Shown: piece after piece, positions 4,901 through 8,976 of the stretch
Layout of the letters: each line of letters begins with the position of its first letter
Numbering within the stretch: position 1 is the first letter of the stretch
Assembly (NCBI GenBank): GCA_964638815.1
Contig: CAZXBB010000147.1
Span: 1 to 8,976 of the forward strand
DNA from: CAZXBB01 sp964638815
GTDB taxonomy: Bacteria; Planctomycetota; Phycisphaerae; Phycisphaerales; SM1A02
Direction of reading: 5' to 3'
DNA: 8,976 bases
Program-made: the position numbers and the translations under genes
Notes under the pieces: model-generated
Databases searched by the model: none
The model's input: the letters and a program-made list of their open reading frames with translations, nothing else
What the model was told of the DNA's origin: nothing

Positions 4901-7900
4901 TCAGCAGGGCCCCCACATCGCCAGGATGCGCAGCACGTCCCCGAACCCGACGGTGCCGTCGCCGTCCACGTCTCCCGGGCCGTCGGTCTCCCACGCGCCG
5001 AGGACCACGAGGATGTCGCCGAAGCCGATGACCCCGTTGCCGTCAACGTCCTCGACGCAGGTCGCGCCGGAGCAGTTGAGCTCGGTCCCGCCCTCGTCGA
5101 CGAGGCCCTCGAGCAGCCAGTCGTTGATCAGTCCGCCGGTGTCGGTGCGCCCGTTGCCCTGACGCTTTCCGCAGTCCTCCGGCCCGTTCATGTCCGGGTC
5201 CGCGCAGGAGCGGTTGAACTTCGACAGGCCGAGCAGGTTGCTCGTCCCGGCCTCGAAGATCTCCCAGAACGAATCGAGCGGGCCCTGGAGCGGACCGACC
5301 GTCACGCGATCGCCGACCTCGATGTTGTCGATGTCGGCCAGCAGCGGCGACCCCGTGAAGCCGTCGTACGCGCGCACGCGAACCGGCTGCGCGCCGTCCC
5401 AGATCATTGTCATCCCGACGATGTTGCCGTCGCACTCGAAGCACTCGTCGTTCGCGCAGTCGGTCCCGTCGCCGAGGAAGAGACCGTTGCCCTGGAGGCA
5501 GCAGAACGCCGACATCACTTCGCAGCCGTCGGAGAAGCAGCAGGCCCCCGTCTCCTCGAAGCAGCTCTCATCCTCGCACGTCGTGCGGCTGCCCTGGAAC
5601 GTGCCTTCCATGGCGATGCAGTCCGCGACCGAACCGAAGATGCAGTCGCCCCCGCGAGCGATGAGGCAATCGGAGTCCGGAATGCAGCACGCGCCGAGGT
5701 CACAGCCGGCCTCGCCGCACGACACGGTCGCGCCCGCGAAGAGACCCATGTCGTCCACGCAGTCGCGCTCGGTGGTCATCGTGCACGATCCGTCATCGAA
5801 GCAGCACGCACCCATCGGCGGCTCGGCGCAGATGCCGAGCGCGATGAAGAGCCATTCCTGCGACCCGTCAAACGTGCCGCCGGCGTATTCCAGCCGGCCC
5901 CAGCCCGAAAGACCCTCGAAGCCCCGGTGCCCCTCGTCGTCGTCCCCGTCACCGAGCCGGAACGTGAAGCCCGGGGGCTGGCTCAGATCGCGCAGCCCGA
6001 TCACGTCGCCGCTCCTGAGCCAGGTGATCGAGCCGGTGTTCGTGCCTCCGGGCGTCGTGACCTCGATGTCGTCGTCGCCCGGCGCGAACCCGAACTCGGC
6101 ATAGGTGATGTCGATCTCGACGAAGCTCACCCAGTCCGGGTCGTACGCGCCGTCCACGTCGAGCCCGCCGAATGCCGTGCCGTGGATGCGAATCGACGCG
6201 CCCTCCACCTCGAGGAACATTGCGCTGCCCGGCCCGTCGAAGTCGAACGTGAAGACGTCCTGCCCGCCCGTGACGTCGAAGAGCTCGTCGAGGCGAAGCG
6301 CGTAGCCCGGCGGCGCCTCGTCGGCGTCCGGATGGTTGAAGAGGCGATAGAGCCCCGGGTCGCCCGGCGCCGCCGGCGTGCAGAGCGAGTCGTCGCCGAG
6401 ATAGGCGCCGCCGGACCCGGCGCATGCGCTCGGTGCGACGTGCTCGACGCAGCCGCCGCCGTCGAAGCAGCACGCGCCGCGTCCGCATTCGATCTCCCCG
6501 CACGTCGTGCCGACCCCCTGGAAGCGTCCGCCGCCGCCGACGCACTCGAGCGGCGTCAGGTCGCCGACGCAATCGTTGGCGAAGCAGCACGCGCCGACCT
6601 CCACACACAGCTCGATGACGCAGACGGTGTCGTCCCCCTGGTACGTCCCGCCGAGGTCGGCGCAGTCGGTCGCGGTCATGACCGCGCACACGTCGCCGTC
6701 GAAGCAGCAGGCGCCCGTGATCGGCGGGCACAGGCCGTCAACGCACGCGGTCCCGTCGCCCTGGTAGTGACCGCCCTGGTCCGCGCAGGCGTCCCGCGTT
6801 CTCGTTGCGCACGCGCCGCCGTCGAAGCAGCACGCCCCCTCCGGCGGAAGGCACAGGCCGGGCGCACAGATCGTCGCGTCGCCGCGATACGTCCCGCCGA
6901 GCGTGCCGCAGTCCGCCTCGGTCACGCTCTCGCACGTGCCGTCCTCGAGGCAGCAGGCGCCCTTCGGCTGCGGGCAGAGCCCGGGCGCGCACTCCACGCC
7001 GTTGCCGTGGTACGCGCCGCCCTGCGCCTGGCAGTCGTCGCGCGTGATGAGGAGGCACTGGCCGGACGCCAGGCAGCACGCGCCCTCGGGCTGGATGCAC
7101 AACCCGGGCTCGCACGTCGTTTCCGCGCCCTGCCAGTGACCGGCGGCCTCCTCGCAGTCGTCGCGCGTGAGGATGACGCACGAGCCGTCGTCGAAGCAGC
7201 ACGCGCCGACCGGCTGGTCGCAGAGCCCGGCGACGCACACGGTGCCGTCCTCCGTGTAGACGCCGCTGGCGTCGGAGCATTCGTCCTCGGTCATCACGGC
7301 GCACGTGCCGTCGTCGGAACAGCACGCGCCCTTGACCGGCGGGCACTCGACGTCCTCGCACGGGACGCCGTTGCCCTGGTAGAGGCCGCCGATCGCGGCG
7401 CACACCGCCTGCGGCCGTATGAGGCAGATGCCCTCGAGACAGCAGGCGCCCATGGCGGCGGGGCACGGGTTGGGGCTGCAGTTCGACCCGTCCAGCGTGT
7501 AGATGCCTCCGGCGTCTTCGCAGTCCTCGCGCGTCTGGACGGCGCACGAGCCGTCGTTGAAGCAGCACGCGCCCTTGACGGGCGGGCACTCGACGTCCAC
7601 GCAGGCGACGCCGTCGCCCTGGTACAGGCCGCCGATCAGCCCGCAGTCGGCCTGCGTCTCGATCGTGCAGATGCCCTCGAGGCAGCACGCGCCGGGGGGG
7701 CGCGGGCAGTCCGCCGTCGCACATGTCGGATCGTCCGGCAGGTGGACGCCCTTGAGCTGGAGACACTCGGTCTCGGTGACCACGAGGCACGATCCGTCGG
7801 CGAGACAGCACGCGGCCTTCCCGTCGCACACGCCGCTCGCACAATCGACGCCCGCGCCTCCGAACTCGCCGCCGCGCGCGATGCACTCCGACTCGGGGAT

Positions 7901-8839
7901 GATCTCGCACGGATCGGCGTCGAAGCAGCACGCACCGCACGCGATGGCCGGAATCGTGAGCGACGCCTCGGCCGTCGCGCCGCAATCGAGGAGGTCCGAG
8001 GTCCCGGTCACCACGGCGTTGCTGGTCGTCTCCTGCGCAATCGTCGCAGTGCATTCGTAGACCCACACCTCGGCGGGGTCGCCGGTGTTTGGATCGGCGG
8101 GGTCGATCATGAAGTTCCCGTTGTCGTCGCCGCCGACGAGCATGGGCAACCCGCACGGCGCGTCGTCGACCAGGTCCGGGACCAGCGCGACGTTGCCGGG
8201 ATTCCCCAGCGTGTAGGTGTACGTCACCTCGGTCGGGAAGCCGTCGCACACCTGCGCGACGCTCGCGGCGCGCTCGAGCGTGATGCGCGGGCGGTACACG
8301 TCGGTGTTCGCGGCGGCGATGCTTTCGAGCACGCCTGTGTCGCACCCGGTCGTGCCCGGATCGTCGCACAGGTCCTGCCACATGACGCTGCCGAACACGC
8401 GCAGCCGGTCCGGGTCATCTTCCCGGATGACGTATCCCGTGACGCGGAACGTGACGGCGCCGTCCTGGTTTGCGCCCGGCAATCCGCTCAGGATGCTGCC
8501 GGCGGGACCGAGAATGACGGGCAGCGCGCCGCCGACCTCGGCAGTGGTGTTGCCGGCAACCGCGACGATCTCGAGGTGTCCCTCCGCCGGCACGCGCACG
8601 GGGCCCTCCGCGGCGTCCACGGTGGCGAACGCCTCGACGACGCGCGTCGAGTCGCCGAAGCCGTCGTTGTGACGCACGGTCATCGTGCCGTCGATGACGT
8701 CGAACTCGCAACGCGGGTCGTTGAGTCCCATGGCCAGCGCGATGCCGTGACCGCCGGCGAGCGCGGGGGACGCGGCCGCGAGCGCGACGGCGACCACCAG
8801 CAGCACGTTCCGGCACGAAATCCCGAAGATCCGAAGCAT
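4901..8839 (-). CDS. Giant exported cysteine-rich protein: 16 six-Cys modules, nested beta domain, C-terminal dockerin-like loops
   Basis: 1312 residues. The start at 8837-8839 is chosen because GGGAGGG (8844-8850) gives an excellent Shine-Dalgarno with about five bases' spacing. It also puts a signal peptide (LLVVAVALAAASPALA, cleavage near residue 28) at the very N-terminus; the next in-frame ATG upstream, at 8920, would prepend 27 charged residues. Domains: residues 30-180 unassigned beta-like region; ~182-300 a DUF11-like domain (VTYTYTLGNPGN, EVWVYECTATI); 301-1136 sixteen modules with consensus GACC-x(4-5)-C-x(6-8)-C-x(13)-C-x(4)-C, starting near residues 301, 341, 383, 423, 464, 504, 545, 586, 627, 668, 709, 749, 788, 1010, 1049 and 1098. 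A 183-residue beta-rich domain with YRLFNHPDA and FTFDFDG motifs is inserted in module 13. Residues 1137-1260 form a C-terminal domain shared with the left-edge gene, and 1264-1312 hold two EF-hand loops (DVDGNGVIGFGD, DVDGDGTVGFGD) ending MWGPC. No enzymatic motif is seen. A disulfide-stabilised surface or wall protein is inferred. Confidence 0.92.
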   Translation of the reverse strand: MLRIFGISCRNVLLVVAVALAAASPALAGGHGIALAMGLNDPRCEFDVIDGTMTVRHNDGFGDSTRVVEAFATVDAAEGPVRVPAEGHLEIVAVAGNTTAEVGGALPVILGPAGSILSGLPGANQDGAVTFRVTGYVIREDDPDRLRVFGSVMWQDLCDDPGTTGCDTGVLESIAAANTDVYRPRITLERAASVAQVCDGFPTEVTYTYTLGNPGNVALVPDLVDDAPCGLPMLVGGDDNGNFMIDPADPNTGDPAEVWVYECTATIAQETTSNAVVTGTSDLLDCGATAEASLTIPAIACGACCFDADPCEIIPESECIARGGEFGGAGVDCASGVCDGKAACCLADGSCLVVTETECLQLKGVHLPDDPTCATADCPRPPGACCLEGICTIETQADCGLIGGLYQGDGVACVDVECPPVKGACCFNDGSCAVQTREDCEDAGGIYTLDGSNCSPNPCPAAMGACCLEGICLIRPQAVCAAIGGLYQGNGVPCEDVECPPVKGACCSDDGTCAVMTEDECSDASGVYTEDGTVCVAGLCDQPVGACCFDDGSCVILTRDDCEEAAGHWQGAETTCEPGLCIQPEGACCLASGQCLLITRDDCQAQGGAYHGNGVECAPGLCPQPKGACCLEDGTCESVTEADCGTLGGTYRGDATICAPGLCLPPEGACCFDGGACATRTRDACADQGGHYQGDGTACVDGLCPPITGACCFDGDVCAVMTATDCADLGGTYQGDDTVCVIELCVEVGACCFANDCVGDLTPLECVGGGGRFQGVGTTCGEIECGRGACCFDGGGCVEHVAPSACAGSGGAYLGDDSLCTPAAPGDPGLYRLFNHPDADEAPPGYALRLDELFDVTGGQDVFTFDFDGPGSAMFLEVEGASIRIHGTAFGGLDVDGAYDPDWVSFVEIDITYAEFGFAPGDDDIEVTTPGGTNTGSITWLRSGDVIGLRDLSQPPGFTFRLGDGDDDEGHRGFEGLSGWGRLEYAGGTFDGSQEWLFIALGICAEPPMGACCFDDGSCTMTTERDCVDDMGLFAGATVSCGEAGCDLGACCIPDSDCLIARGGDCIFGSVADCIAMEGTFQGSRTTCEDESCFEETGACCFSDGCEVMSAFCCLQGNGLFLGDGTDCANDECFECDGNIVGMTMIWDGAQPVRVRAYDGFTGSPLLADIDNIEVGDRVTVGPLQGPLDSFWEIFEAGTSNLLGLSKFNRSCADPDMNGPEDCGKRQGNGRTDTGGLINDWLLEGLVDEGGTELNCSGATCVEDVDGNGVIGFGDILVVLGAWETDGPGDVDGDGTVGFGDVLRILAMWGPC
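5432..5812 (-). repeat. Second array of six-cysteine modules (14-16), irregular cysteine counts
   Basis: After the inserted domain three more modules follow, starting at 5812, 5695 and 5548 on the minus strand. Module 14 is regular. Module 15 carries an extra eight-residue segment with an added cysteine (DCIFGSVADC). Module 16 has a doubled cysteine (AFCCLQ) and a C-F-E-C ending. These irregular edge modules lead into the conserved C-terminal domain. Confidence 0.85.
6380..7939 (-). repeat. Tandem array of six-cysteine modules 1-13
   Basis: Thirteen contiguous units of about 117-126 bp (39-42 codons) each open with codons for G/A-A-C-C. The DNA signature GCAGCACGC or GCAGCAGGC (plus strand) recurs at each unit start, for example near 7925, 7682, 7562, 7199, 7073, 6950, 6827, 6704, 6584 and 6467. 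Divergence between units is moderate, except for the modules 3-4 and 5-6 pair. The array ends at the fifth cysteine of module 13 (6380-6382), where the inserted domain starts. Confidence 0.9.
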
Positions 8840-8843
8840 TACA

Positions 8844-8850
8844 CCCTCCC
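8844..8850 (-). promoter_or_regulatory. Shine-Dalgarno that fixes the start of the large cysteine-rich protein
   Basis: On the minus strand GGGAGGG precedes ATG (8837-8839), with GTGTA between GGAGG and the start codon. This is the strongest ribosome-binding site in the window, and it decides in favour of the ATG at 8839 over the in-frame ATG at 8920. Confidence 0.75.
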
Positions 8851-8926
8851 GGGGACGACCCCCTCGCGACAGCCGGCCGCCCGCGCCGGCCCTCTTGTCC
8901 GCCTCATGCATGAGCCGCATCGTCCG

Positions 8927-8943
8927 GCGGGCGATCCGCCCGC
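8927..8943. other. Short perfect inverted repeat upstream of the large gene
   Basis: GCGGGCG (8927-8933) and CGCCCGC (8937-8943) form a 7-bp stem with a three-base loop ATC. No T tract follows on either strand, so it is not a good intrinsic terminator. It lies about 90 bases upstream of the large gene's start and could be an operator or a chance product of the G+C-rich composition. I found no convincing -10/-35 promoter in 8840-8976. Confidence 0.3.
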
Positions 8944-8976
8944 TTGAGCGATCGTTCGAGCCTCGACGTATCGACC

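Noticed and set aside
6738..8381. A second minus-strand open frame of 547 codons inside the large gene, in another frame
   Set aside because: Very Arg-rich (RRRRR, GRRRVPRR) shadow of the cysteine-module array, with no signal peptide or motif and complete overlap with the better-supported gene.
8840..8920. An earlier start (ATG at 8920) for the large cysteine-rich protein
   Set aside because: It would add 27 charged, Gly/Arg-rich residues ahead of the signal peptide. The start at 8839 has a far better ribosome-binding site.
4871..8947. A plus-strand open frame of 1358 codons spanning almost the entire large minus-strand gene
   Set aside because: It is antisense to a protein with a signal peptide, a strong Shine-Dalgarno, sixteen regular cysteine modules and dockerin loops. 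The plus frame yields Arg/Ala/Val/Glu/Asp-rich sequence with no domain or signal peptide, as expected from a frame kept open by GC-skewed codons on the opposite strand.

Overview
The window is very G+C-rich bacterial DNA. It most likely comes from a Planctomycetota chromosome, perhaps a Phycisphaerae-like lineage. I infer this from protein style only: long secreted cysteine-rich proteins with C-terminal dockerin-like calcium loops ending in W-G-P-C, a VCBS/FG-GAP plus ASPIC/UnbV lipoprotein next to a TPR protein, and GC-skewed codon use that leaves huge antisense shadow ORFs open. No ribosomal, tRNA or other taxonomic marker gene is present, so the assignment is tentative. I see no tRNA, rRNA, CRISPR array, transposase or phage gene.

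Layout. (1) 1-373, + strand: the 3' end of a secreted protein ending in two EF-hand/dockerin-like loops, followed by a strong intrinsic terminator (400-434). (2) 374-544: a convergent intergenic gap with the terminator and four copies of a 17-bp tandem repeat. (3) 545-1399, - strand: a secreted protein of unknown function with a Pro/Gly/Ala-rich stretch after its signal peptide. (4) 1400-1596: a divergent intergenic region largely made of a GGCCCCC heptamer array, G-rich on the minus strand. (5) 1597-4849, + strand: a two-gene translationally coupled unit, a probable lipoprotein with seven FG-GAP/VCBS calcium loops and an ASPIC/UnbV domain, then a membrane-anchored TPR protein. (6) 4901-8839, - strand: a 1312-residue exported protein with sixteen six-cysteine modules, one of which carries a large nested beta-rich domain, then a conserved C-terminal domain and two dockerin-like loops. 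(7) 8840-8976: its upstream region.

Functionally the window is about the cell surface. All five genes encode exported, anchored or lipid-attached proteins, four of them with repeat architectures, and three with EF-hand-like calcium loops. The C-terminal domain of the large cysteine-rich protein is 37/55 identical (hand alignment) to the start of the partial gene at the left edge, so the window holds two inverted paralogues of one surface-protein family. The most striking item is the large protein: a disulfide-rich array that seems to have grown by module and two-module duplication and to have accepted a whole domain between two cysteines of one module. I could not assign the six-cysteine module to a named family.
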